This document shows positions 12,438 to 23,300 of a DNA stretch of 64,000 nucleotides, in pieces. The notes beneath the pieces were generated by a model that made no database searches, had not been told where the DNA came from, and worked only from the letters and a program-made list of their open reading frames with translations. Each line of letters opens with the position of its first letter. The stretch's first letter is position 1. The stretch is from assembly GCF_964275005.1 (NCBI RefSeq), contig NC_092704.1:34984416-35048415 (forward strand), read 5' to 3'. The position numbers and the translations under genes are program-made. Origin of the DNA: Diadema setosum. Lineage: Eukaryota; Echinodermata; Echinoidea; Diadematoida; Diadematidae.

Positions 12438-13015
12438 CTCTCTCTCTCTTGTCATGGCATTCACTGTAGTTTATGTTTATGAAACAATTATTCTGTCCTG
12501 CATTATCACCTCAAAGATTGCAGCGTCGAATACCCCCCCCCCCCCCCAAATGCCGGGAGAAGGGACAGGAGACTTCGCATCTTCAGCCCAGGGCTGGGTG
12601 TATAATTATGTTATCGTAGAAAGGAAGTTACGGAGAGTGCATAAATGAGCCAGGTGAATAGTACCTTTGATTTGGTTTTCTTGTTTGTTTTTTTTTTTTT
12701 TTAAGATTGTAGTGTGTGTTCTTGCTCCTTTGGTTTGTTTTGTCTGGTCTTTGGTAATATTTAGTGTTTCCACTGAAGGCTATTTTTTTTCCTTTTTTTT
12801 TCCCTCGTCGTCTGTGTATACGATTCTAGAATTATTGGTGTTAACGTGTGTTAGAGACTATAGTCCAAAAAAGGATCAGACGCCTGGTAGTTTTACTATC
12901 ATTGAATGCTATCAAACTTTTGTTTTGTGATGTCAAAAATGTATTTGTCATATGACCTGTGAAAAAGCACGATGTTTTTCGATCTGATCAATAAAATCCA
13001 GAAATACAAAAAAAA
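11895..13015 (+). mobile_element. 5'-truncated LINE, L1/Tx1-like 3' end
   Basis: The frame through 11986-12305 encodes VFWESLFKEEKSKID, NFIILLGKQFILSCKYES and KYSLIEEEIAKSKNKF, ending in a stop. This is the pattern seen at the C-terminus of L1/Tx1-clade reverse transcriptases (FW...EEK, a 'NY/FIILLGK' segment, then a basic tail). A T-rich 3' UTR follows, then AATAAAATCC and an A-rich tail at about 12990-13020. It lies about 200 bp upstream of the minus-strand SLC5 start exon. Upstream reverse-transcriptase domains are absent, so this is a dead-on-arrival insertion. Confidence 0.7.
12399..12450. repeat. (CT)n microsatellite
   Basis: A CT dinucleotide tract with a short TATC interruption, inside the LINE 3' UTR. 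Confidence 0.9.
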
Positions 13016-13299
13016 AAATAAAATAACGTTTGCATGGGCCTACTATTAAGAATAGAACCCTGACAGCCTACAGCTAGATTTAACCGAGTACATTGAACGC
13101 TACATGATTTATCATTCATGTGATTTGAATGTATACCATCAAAGTGTTGATATTAAAGCTAGGTGTGAGACGTGAGAAAATTTCACGAACAAAATCTGAT
13201 GCATCGATGCGATAATATGCTTTGCCTATATATGCAAGACATGTGCAATCAAGCTCTAACAAGACACCCAGAATATATGAAGAATGATGATTATAGGCC

Positions 13300-13373
13300 T
13301 AGTAGAAGTAGTAGTAGTAGTAGTAATAACAATAATGATAATATTAATAGTAATAATATAATAATAATAATAA

Positions 13374-13404
<31 letters not shown>

Positions 13405-13462
13405 AATTGTTATTATAATTATTATTATTATTAGGATAACAATAATAATAATAATAATAATA

Positions 13463-13498
<36 letters not shown>

Positions 13499-13552
13499 AT
13501 AATAATAATAATAATAATGATAATACTAATAATAATAACAATAATAATGATC
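13300..13552. repeat. GTA/AAT/ATT trinucleotide microsatellite
   Basis: About 250 bp of AGT, then AAT and ATT triplets, switching strand sense several times (AAT to ATT to AAT to ATT to AAT). The alternation can fold back on itself. It lies in the interval between the two SLC5 genes. Confidence 0.95.
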
Positions 13553-14555
13553 TGGTTTTATTTCAGTGATGGTATTGAGGAGGTATAATAGAATTAGTTT
13601 TTATAGTTCAAGGTTGGACAAAAATAGCTTCAATACCAACCCTGCTATAACCCAAGGGTAAAAATGCCATTTAAATACGAAACATCATTCAAAATGGACG
13701 CATGGTCCAACACGCCAAATACCAAACTTGAGGTTCAGATGATGAGGTTTTTAATGTGTTTGTAATTTATTCGGGCTGGAACATGCAAGTAAGTTCACAA
13801 AATGGCTGAATCGTCTGTGATTTGTGTACGTATTCAATAGGCTGAAATTGTACACAATTTCTCACTTAATTGGGGAAAAGAAATTTAAAAAAGCGAGTTT
13901 GACCCCCCCCCCCCCCCCCCAACCCAACAAGGTACCGAAGTGACACTGAAGTGAGTCAGGTAGCCATGCATCGCTTTAAACGTCGTATAGACGTGCTGTA
14001 GACACGTGATCACGACTTAGTGCCTGCTCACTGATGAGCTAGTGTCGAATGTAACGAAATAAACTCAATAGAAAGTACTTCACTGCGGTTTGAACGGATT
14101 GATAAACACATCATGACATATCTTACCTATATCTCGAAGCGAGAAATGAGAGCCACAGCTGTGAATCTATTGAGTACACCAGTCGTATATAGCTGTGATG
14201 TGATTTCAGCGATTTGCCATGAGTTTGCAAAAAAAAAAATGAATGCTGTTTGATGTAGGTATTTTTTTCCTCCTATGCTTAAAAAAAAGAATGCTCAGTG
14301 TTATCTCGTTGGACTTTATACCTCCATTACGCGTCATTATGGACTGACAACTGACCCATTTGTAGCCACCATCCTGAGACACGCGACATAACATTCCAAG
14401 TCTTCTGATTGTTGTGTTCAAACAGGTCTTAACACTTGATACAAAAACACTCATTCCCTTTCTAAGCAACAACATGGAGGACACTAGTATTCAAGATCTT
14501 TAGAGGCAAGGTTGGGGAGGGGGTTACCCCTTGGAAGTTTTCAGAGTATTTATAC

Positions 14556-14594
14556 ACGCACACACGCACACACGCACACACACACACACACAGA
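14556..14594. repeat. (CA)n microsatellite
   Basis: A short CA-rich tract (ACACACGCAC variants) in the inter-gene region. Confidence 0.9.
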
Positions 14595-14627
14595 CACATG
14601 CACAGATATGTGTATACATAAAAAATG

Positions 14628-14683
14628 CTTCCAAAAGGCGCTAAATCCATAATTTTTCAATGGATTTAGTGCCTTTGGAATCA
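14628..14683. repeat. short foldback with ~21-bp arms beside a (TA)n tract
   Basis: CCAAAAGGCGCTAAATCCAT is followed after a few bases by its near-perfect inverse ATGGATTTAGTGCCTTTGG. To the right the sequence runs into CTCTTCATATATATATA, the same edge seen on the larger inverted-repeat element at 32465-32711. It looks like a minimal MITE-type insertion in TA-rich DNA. Confidence 0.65.
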
Positions 14684-14790
14684 AGCTCTTCATATATATA
14701 TATATACATATATATTATATACATATACCCACGTGAGCACATACATATTGCGTATTGATTCTCCTTTCCACACGGGATCCCACCCCCAGA

Positions 14791-14792
<2 letters not shown>

Positions 14793-14821
<29 letters not shown>
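14793..14821. repeat. poly(A) tract
   Basis: About 29 consecutive A residues. No retroposed gene could be recognised to its left, so its origin is unclear. Confidence 0.9.
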
Positions 14822-14824
<3 letters not shown>

Positions 14825-15984
14825 TATTACGAAGCACATCAGATAACATCTTAACGAAAACTTACCGTTTATCTCACTAGCCTAGTAAAGTAAACTTATC
14901 CATCTAACCTCTCCAGGTTTATTTGCTCTGAACTCCATACTCCTTGATAATTATGAAGGCTTATTACTCGTCGTCTTGTGAATGAGCGCTTTGTGTTTGC
15001 AAAGATTTTTTTTAGGGGATTTCTTTTTTTCATTAGGACATCATGAAGTCCATAGTGGTTTGTGGATTAATTAGAAAGTATTTAACAGCAGGTCTAATGT
15101 CAGAATAACGCCTGATTGTATTAGAAAATCATTTCTCCTCCATTTTTTCCCGTCTGTTTGTATAAGCCAGTTCGGCATTACCTCACGTGCACATTGGTGC
15201 AAATGACCTTTCCTTTTACTCAGTAGGTTAGGCACTTCACTCGTTTTAAAAGTGATGACATAATGCATGAGCTTGGCAGATGTAACAATTTATGGAATTC
15301 ATGTTCAAACTAACAATGAATTTGGGTAAACCACTTAACAAGAATGGTCCGTCAGCTTGGAGAAGCTTCCATTTCTTCGTTTTGCATTATACTTTAACGT
15401 TTTTTAGGTTAATTTTGTCAAAATACCAGGTCTGCTGTCAGCATGTATGGTCAGGTGGATATGTTGGCAAGCACCATAGGGATAACATGAATAATCAATG
15501 CATCACAGATGCTTATATCACTGAAATTTAAAAGCCATTATGCCTGTTGGTACAAATCACGTTTTTCTGCTCATGCACAAAGTGGATCTCCAAACTTGCT
15601 TATTCTAAAAGTGCGACAAAAGACAGTTCGTTCACCGAATGAAAAATGATCATAGCTGCATCATTAGTAGTGAAAAGAAATTTGAAAAAGATGTTTTCAA
15701 ATTTATGATTTCATATTCGATATTTTACAATTGGATACAAGTCTACAAAATAGACGAAATGGTTGGAAAGACTGGAAATCATTTACAACTAACACAAAAG
15801 CAAAAATTCATCACATACGCACACACAGACGATTTTTGAATAGCATTATCATTGTGATCATTACGTAACTATTGGAATTGTGTCTGCTTCAAGATAATTT
15901 GCGTTGAGACGGCATTAACCTGATTACATGACGTGTGAATTCAAGTGAAGCTTTGATTTGTCAATGTCTGCGTAACAGCCACAA

Positions 15985-16155
15985 CTAACTCGTAACGGCA
16001 AGAAAAATGTTTTGGTAGGTTGATCCATCATGTATGATTGCAGGCCATCTCGCTAAACATATGAAGAAGCCCATAGAATACAGAGTTCCCGCAGATAGCA
16101 GCGTTACTCCTATTAAAAATGCTTGAGATCCAAGTGTGTAAATGAGAGATTCAGA
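15985..16155 (-). CDS. possible isolated exon, hydrophobic peptide (weak)
   Basis: After a good acceptor (ATAATCTTTCAG on the minus strand) there is an open frame of 56 codons ending in TAG. It starts SESLIYTLGSQ and includes a hydrophobic stretch FLIGVTLLSAGTLYSMGFFI that would make one membrane helix. I do not recognise the family. No flanking exon was found in the 16.2-18.3 kb repeats, and it is far from the SLC5 exon structure. It may be a stray exon, a decayed gene piece or chance. Confidence 0.15.
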   Translation of the reverse strand, partial: SESLIYTLGSQAFLIGVTLLSAGTLYSMGFFICLARWPAIIHDGSTYQNIFLAVTS

Positions 16156-17159
16156 CTGAAAGATTATCAGTGAAATATTTACAAAGACAATTATCATCAT
16201 GACATTATCATCAATGTGACATTGATGATTATGATGATTATGATGACGATAACAGCCAATATTTACGATAATACCATAATAACAGCAATACCTTGAGAAT
16301 ATAGAAATGACTATAAGAAATTCGCTACAGAACACGATACCTTCTAAGAAATCAAATCATCACAAGTATGATGACCTTTGTTTTATTTATTTTCTTTTTT
16401 TTTTTTGGGGGGGGGGGAGGGGCTTGACACTCTGTGTTTAAGACCCATGGCGTGGTGATCTGAAAATCTTTACGGCCAAGAAAATGTTGACCTGATCTTT
16501 CTCCCCTCCTCGCCCTTCCGATGAGAGCATTAGTGTCAACAAGCTTTATGTTTAACGACCGCGTGGAGATGCTGATAGTGATGTTTGGATATTGCAAATC
16601 CGAACTCCGTCCCCTATTAAATTTCCGAGCAAAAACGGAAAAACGAATAAGAATAGACACACCATCCACTCCATTTTATTTTCCGTTATCATGTGAGCTG
16701 CACTCCTCGCTCCACGCCAGAAAGAACATTTTGCATCGTTCTTATTATCAGTCTCAGGTAAGTACCTCCTTCATCGATGCTAAAGTTTGTAGTCTGTGAG
16801 ACATAATTTAAACGCTATATATGTTTATCTATTTTACGTCATTTCTTTAGCAAGAAAACAGGAACTTTAGTATTCATCAGCACGTTAAAATGAATCTAAA
16901 GGGATAAAAGAAAACACAACCAGCAAAGCACCAAACTATTCTTCTTCTTTTTTGACACGAAGCAGTCATAGAGAAAGAAGTGTGTTCTATAGTTATTAGT
17001 AAGTATGAACAGCAGTGGCAGCAGCAGTTGGTCAATGATAGTGTTGTAAGAGCAAGATCTTGATAATAGTTGAAATAGAATAAAAAGCCAGAGGAAAATA
17101 GTAGACTGAGGTTAGTAAGTTTGGAAAGTACAACAGGAGTAAAAGATTCAGGAGTGAGA

Positions 17160-17341
17160 GACATATAGTAGTAGCAGTAGTAGTTGTAGTAGTAGTTGTT
17201 GTAGTAGTAGTAGTAGTTATAGTAGTATAGCAGTATCAGTAGTAGTTGTATAGTAGTAGTATCAATAGTGGTAGTAGTAGTAGTAGAGTGTTAGTAGTAG
17301 TACTTCTAGTAGTAGTAGTTGTAGTAGTAGTAGTAGTAGTT

Positions 17342-17388
<47 letters not shown>

Positions 17389-17477
17389 TATAGTAGTATA
17401 GCAGTATCAGTAGTAGTTGTATAGTAGTAGTATCAGTAGTGGTAGTAGTAGTAGTAGAAGTAGTAGTAGTAGTAGTA

Positions 17478-17526
<49 letters not shown>

Positions 17527-17545
17527 AGTGTTAGTATTAGTACTT

Positions 17546-17600
<55 letters not shown>

Positions 17601-17775
17601 AGTGTTAGTAGTAGTACTTTAGTAGTAGTAGTAAAATAGTAGTAGTAGTAGTAGAGTGTTAGTAGTAGTACTTGTAGTAGTAGTAGTAGTAGTAGTAGTA
17701 GAGTGTTAGTAGTAGTACTTGTAGTAGTAGAAGTAGTAGTAGTAGTAGTGGTGGTAGTAGAAGTAGCAGTAGCGA
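17160..17775. repeat. (GTA)n array with higher-order structure
   Basis: About 600 bp of GTA triplets interrupted by recurring longer words. AGAGTGTTAGTAGTAGTACT recurs five times (near 17285, 17525, 17600, 17655 and 17700). A word containing GCAGTATCAGTAGTAGTTGT recurs about 170 bp apart (near 17230 and 17401). So it grew partly by duplication of longer blocks. Confidence 0.95.
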
Positions 17776-17955
17776 TACATTGTTTAAGTGATGGTGACGT
17801 TAGTCGTTTGAGTATATCATATAAGCAGAATTACTTCATGTATAGTAAAATGGTAAAGCTTTTGTCTCAATTATGTATATGCATGTGTTATATAATTATG
17901 TCTTTTCATTTTTGAAGCGCCATGAGCACTGAAAAGTGGACCTGTGCGCTACACA

Positions 17956-18041
17956 AGTAGCCACTATTATTATTATTATTATCATGATGATGATGATGAT
18001 GATGATGATTATTGTCATTATTATCATTATCATTATTATTA

Positions 18042-18108
<67 letters not shown>

Positions 18109-18130
18109 CATTATTACCATCATTATCAAT
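17956..18130. repeat. (ATT/ATG)n microsatellite
   Basis: ATT triplets with an ATG patch in the middle, about 200 bp upstream of the plus-strand SLC5 start codon. Poly-Ile, poly-Asp and poly-Tyr open frames here are artefacts. Confidence 0.95.
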
Positions 18131-18323
18131 CTAACCTAAATTAGCTAATGGCAGTCGTAGAAGTCATGGTGCATATAGCGAGGACGTTCTGAGATAGCAG
18201 TGTTACATGACCTGTCGAAAACTTTGAAGCCTTCTAGTCCTTTAATACTGTCTGTCTTTGTTTGCCTTAAAATGCCTCCTGTCTCCGTTTCCTGTTTATT
18301 ATCAGAACTTAAATCGCACTGCC

Positions 18324-20276
18324 ATGACGGACCATAATGTGGTTCGCCATTTTGGCGTGTGGGACTACGTCGTCTTCGCGCTGATGCTCTTGGTTTCGGC
18401 AGCCATTGGCGTCTACTCGGCGCTGTCCGGAGGCCGACAGAAAACGGCCAATGAATTTCTGCTGGGCAATCGAAACATGGGCATCATTCCCGTATCAATG
18501 TCCATCATGGTCAGTTTCATCTCAGCCATCTCTGTGATCGGCACACCGGGAGAGATCTACATGTACGACACGATGTTTCTCTGGGGTGTGATAGCTTACA
18601 TCCTTCCTAACCTGCTCCTGGTTAGACTTTTTATGCCACTCTTCTTTAAGCTCAATATCACGAGTGTTTATGAGGCAAGTTACTTTGTTTCTTTCATCCT
18701 CTCTTTCTATTTATCTGACAAGACAAGTTCTTCTCAAGTTTTGTGACGCAGTCGCCTTTGAAAGTATTGCACTTTGAAAGTATTGCACTAAGTATGCACA
18801 ACACGGCATACTTAGAGACGAAAAGAAAGAAGTTATTCAGAAATAATTTCAGGCTATCTTTTATTCTACATACATGTATCAGTTCATCTGTTTTAAATTC
18901 ATTATTAAGGGAAATGTATCAACTTTTTTTTCCTATTAGTGGAATAATGAGCAAAGAAAATGGGATTCCATCGGGATTTGAACACGAGACCTCCAGATGC
19001 TAGTCCGGTGCTCTACATTTGTATCAACTGAGCTATAGAAAGCCCTAGTAAAGTGTTCGTCCCAGAAACCGTAAATCCTCAATGGTCGAAACTTTTTTTT
19101 TTCTAGTCAACGTGTCTTATATTATATGCTTTACTAATGTATCAAGCATTACGAGGAAAATAAAAATAGAATTCTATCATCTTTACACAGGGAGTCGACA
19201 GGTGTGAGTTTTTAAAGGCAGTCTGCAAGACCAATATGCAAACATAATTCGTTAATTGATGTCCAAATAGTTGTGACAGAAATCTTTTTAGGCTGAATCT
19301 TTGTCTGATATCAAAGGGCATATGAATAACTTACGTAACGTCTGCCTTCCACAGGTGCGCGTTTGACTGTTAAGGGAAAATCACGGATTGGTTGATAATT
19401 AGTAATAAAGCGTTGTCTTTTTTTTTGTATGTTGTGTTTACTTTGTATTTCATTGTTTATCACAGTACCTCGAGTTGCGATACAACCGAGCCGTTCGATC
19501 ATGTGGTACAGCCATCTTCTCCATACAAACGGTAAGCACAATTTTATCAACAGAAATTCGAATTTGCTCCTTTTCCATTCACTTCTTGTCCATTTTTTTT
19601 CATGAACTTACCACGATATTATCAAGACGTACAGTGAAGAAAATACGTGTAAAAAGTTACTGGATGTCACTCTTCAATTGAGGGACACAAAGATAATGAA
19701 AACGTGTTTTTTCTCTTTTATAAGATCTCGTGCTCCATGTAATGTTCAACAAAAGTATATACCTCTCAGTAAAGTGATACAGTAATACACCAAACGCGTG
19801 GTTTACGATTGCAACCTACAAGTATGGTATACACGTATGTTTCTTGTATTTTAAGTGATAATCACTTGAAGCATTTTCATAGGCGTTAGATCAATGAGAA
19901 CTTCCCAACAGAAGACAGGTCTTAAGTAGTATTCATATTGACGCCCGATTATATATTATCTTTCTATATTCTCAGCTGATCTACATGGGTATAGCAATGT
20001 ACACACCAGCCCTAGCCATAAATGCAGGTAAGAAAATCGTATGAGTTGCTCTGCTGTGTAGCTATTATAATATTATGGCGTACTGCTTTCCCAAATAAGA
20101 TGAGCATTTATAAAAAGAAAAAAAAAGAAAAAAAATAATACTTATGTATAATCTATTATATCTTGTAACATGTAGCAATAAAATCTGTTCAGTCTACCAA
20201 CTGGACGCTGGCAGTATTTACTCAGTCCAGAGCAGAAATCGCAGATATTGTTGAATAGTCCTATGGTTGAAATATG

Positions 20277-20363
<87 letters not shown>

Positions 20364-23300
20364 ATCTAATACTACAAACTATACATTCATTCTGCCGATC
20401 TCTTCAGAGAATCCATACTTCCAAAACCACAATCACGATCGACGTGCCTTTCCATCTCGTAATGCTATTATTTCCTATACTATAATTCCTAGAATGATGC
20501 ACTTCCGAAGACCGCTGTCACAATAACTGAAATCACTGCTAGCTACCAAGTTGTAGGCCCTACACTTTATATTACTACAACTAGATCAATATCCATCATG
20601 TGTTGTTATTGTTACGTCACCTCAATCGATCGGGTCATATCTGCTGCTGTTAAAAATATGTAATATCGGTAATTATATTTCACATGGGTTTGTTTACTGC
20701 AGTGACTGGAATGGATTTGTGGGCCTGCGTTATCTCTACCGGTGGGGTGTGCATCTTCTACACAGCAGTGGTACGCACGGAATGTATTCTAAGGAATTAA
20801 GAATCCACGTGTGTCACATGTTCGTCGTCTTCATAAGATGCGTGGTTTACTATTGAATGTGTGCGTGTGTGCGTTTGTGTAGCAATAACCATTTGTAGAT
20901 GAGTTCGTCTGTGTGTGTACATGTAATTGCCGCGTCAGCATACAGCGTCTGAGGCATGGACTTGGGTATTGGCTTTGGGCCTCTAAGAAAGGTACAGATT
21001 AAAGACATAAATTATTAGATATGAATTATTCTAGAGGTAACTATCTGCTGCGTCATATATATCCATCAGGAAAGCCAATATTGATACGTTCATGAAGGCG
21101 AACTTTATGAACTTGACGTGCTCCAAGTTCATCTTATCCTCCTCGAGTGCTATCATATTTCCTGCCCTTTTTCTGTTTGATATTTACATGTTGAGATGAC
21201 ATCTTAGATAACATTTCCCAGTTCTGTAAGTTAAAAGTAATCTTTTTTTTTTTTTATAAGCTGTGATTTTATCTATTAATGGAGGGCAACTTTACTGACA
21301 CTCAAGATCAAGGGTCCACCATTGTCAATGGTGTCATTGTCCGACTGTTCCCGTTAGAAAGATGTGAGCGTCAAAATATCCGTATTTTTTTACGGTTGGG
21401 TGTGAACAATTATATGAAAAAATGGCTATGTTCAACCATGATAAAACTGTAAAATTAATTCAGATTACAGCAGCTACATATGCAGGTGACCTTAACACGA
21501 AGGCAGACCACTTTTGGAATTTTCAGTTGAAGTCGAATGTTTTAAAGAAGATTTCTCCTCAAGCATTGAAATCTTTGATCGTATTCAAACTCATAGTTCA
21601 AAATTATAACGTGATATTTAACCAATATTACACACACCAGCATTAAATAGACAAATTGACTCATTATTCATTACGCTAATATAAATTTTAGCCTGTACGA
21701 TGTCGTATCCAAAAGTCGGTGGTGCCATCTGTTTACTCACAGTTCATTTATTGAAACGTGGTGTATAAGGACCTTGAACCGATAATTTTTTTCATTCATC
21801 ATGCACATCAAGATTAGAATAATCTTAACACACACACACACAAACACACACAAACACACACACACACACATCCTTATACTTGTAAAATTTGTGCCAAAAA
21901 TAATATTTACCCATCGCCCACTTGTACGTGTTCATGAACCCGGTGACATGGTTTATACTGTTTTTATACGTGACAATCCGTGACGGGGGCGACAATCCGT
22001 GACGCCAACTCCGTCAAGGATTGTCGCCCCGAGCCGGGGGCGACAATCCGTGTAGGGGCGACAATCCGTGTCGCAACACCGGCCTTTAGCCAATGCCATA
22101 TTCATGGATCCCGTCTTTTCCCTACACTCCTCTTAAAAGATTATGATAGTATTGACATTAATTACCTTCTTTCAAAGAGAGCATTACTTTATCCTACTTT
22201 GTAATCATTATTGGCATCATCATTCATCTGAATAGCCTGACTTCTTGATTTACATTTATATGGTATTTAGTTTTTTCTTTCTTTCTCTCTCTCTCTCTCT
22301 CTCTCTTCTCCCTATTTTCTGTTCCCTTTTTTCACACTTTTGCTTCTTTCTTTTTTCTATTCCCGACTTTCCCAGTTTTCCGCACTCTTTGTAGTTGTAA
22401 GCTTTTCACTCCCCCTTTATCCCCCCCCCCTTTCCCGCAGAGGTACCCACATGTTACAAACACAGTCTTTTGAGTGGGTACCTCCACTTTTTTCGCAGAG
22501 TGTACAAATAGAGTGTATGTTTCTTTTTGTACTGATCATGTAGACATGAACATGTTGTTATCCCTGTCTGGCTATGTGTATTCCCAACGACTCGCATGTC
22601 AAATTCATCATATGGTTTCTAGTACATTCTGTTGGAAAAAAAAGTGAAAATAGAGTTTGAATTTGAATTTGAATATTATTTAGCTGTTATTTAAAATCAC
22701 TGGCATTTTTTAGAACAAATTTTGTCATCGTCTCAACAACCGAAAGAATGAACATGGTCAGAATAAATCTGATTCTTAGAAATATCGGCATGCGGAAAAA
22801 AAAAACACCTTATTTTCCGGCTGAAGATTAATTAACATTTTATTTTGTTTTGATATAAAATCGCTGTTTGATTTTCTCTCATCTTTTTTTTTTCAAGTGC
22901 AGCAACAAACCAAACACTTTGCTACCATGTAACTTGAGATATTTACTTCTCTAAAGTCAGCGTGAGTTAGAGTACATTATTTCACTTTTTACAGTCATAA
23001 AGTCAAAATCATATTTATCTTCCCTGCCTGGATTGGTTGTTTCATGCCGATAGGGTGGAATTAAGGCAGTCTTGTGGACCGACACACTTCAGGCTTTGAT
23101 CATCGTCATCGGTGTCGTAGCCGTCATCATTAAAGGGACCATAGAGGTCGGTGGTGCCGACGAGGTGTGGCGGATCGGCCTAGAGGGTCGGCGACTCGTC
23201 TTCAACAAGTAGGCAGTCCAGTCAAAGAGTTACAGCTGGACTTTTATGCACCACGGTAGAGTTTGCTTTAAGAACATCAAGCAAACAGACCAGTAGATGT

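Noticed and set aside
13172-13588. 138-codon poly-Ile/poly-Ser frame
   Set aside because: Entirely a trinucleotide repeat.
17417-18144. Poly-Ser, poly-Val, poly-Ile, poly-Asp and poly-Tyr frames
   Set aside because: All are readings of GTA and ATT/ATG microsatellites.
18960-19046. Functional tRNA gene
   Set aside because: A- and B-box-like words are present, but the acceptor stem pairs poorly and the D-arm is expanded, so a SINE head or pseudogene fits better.
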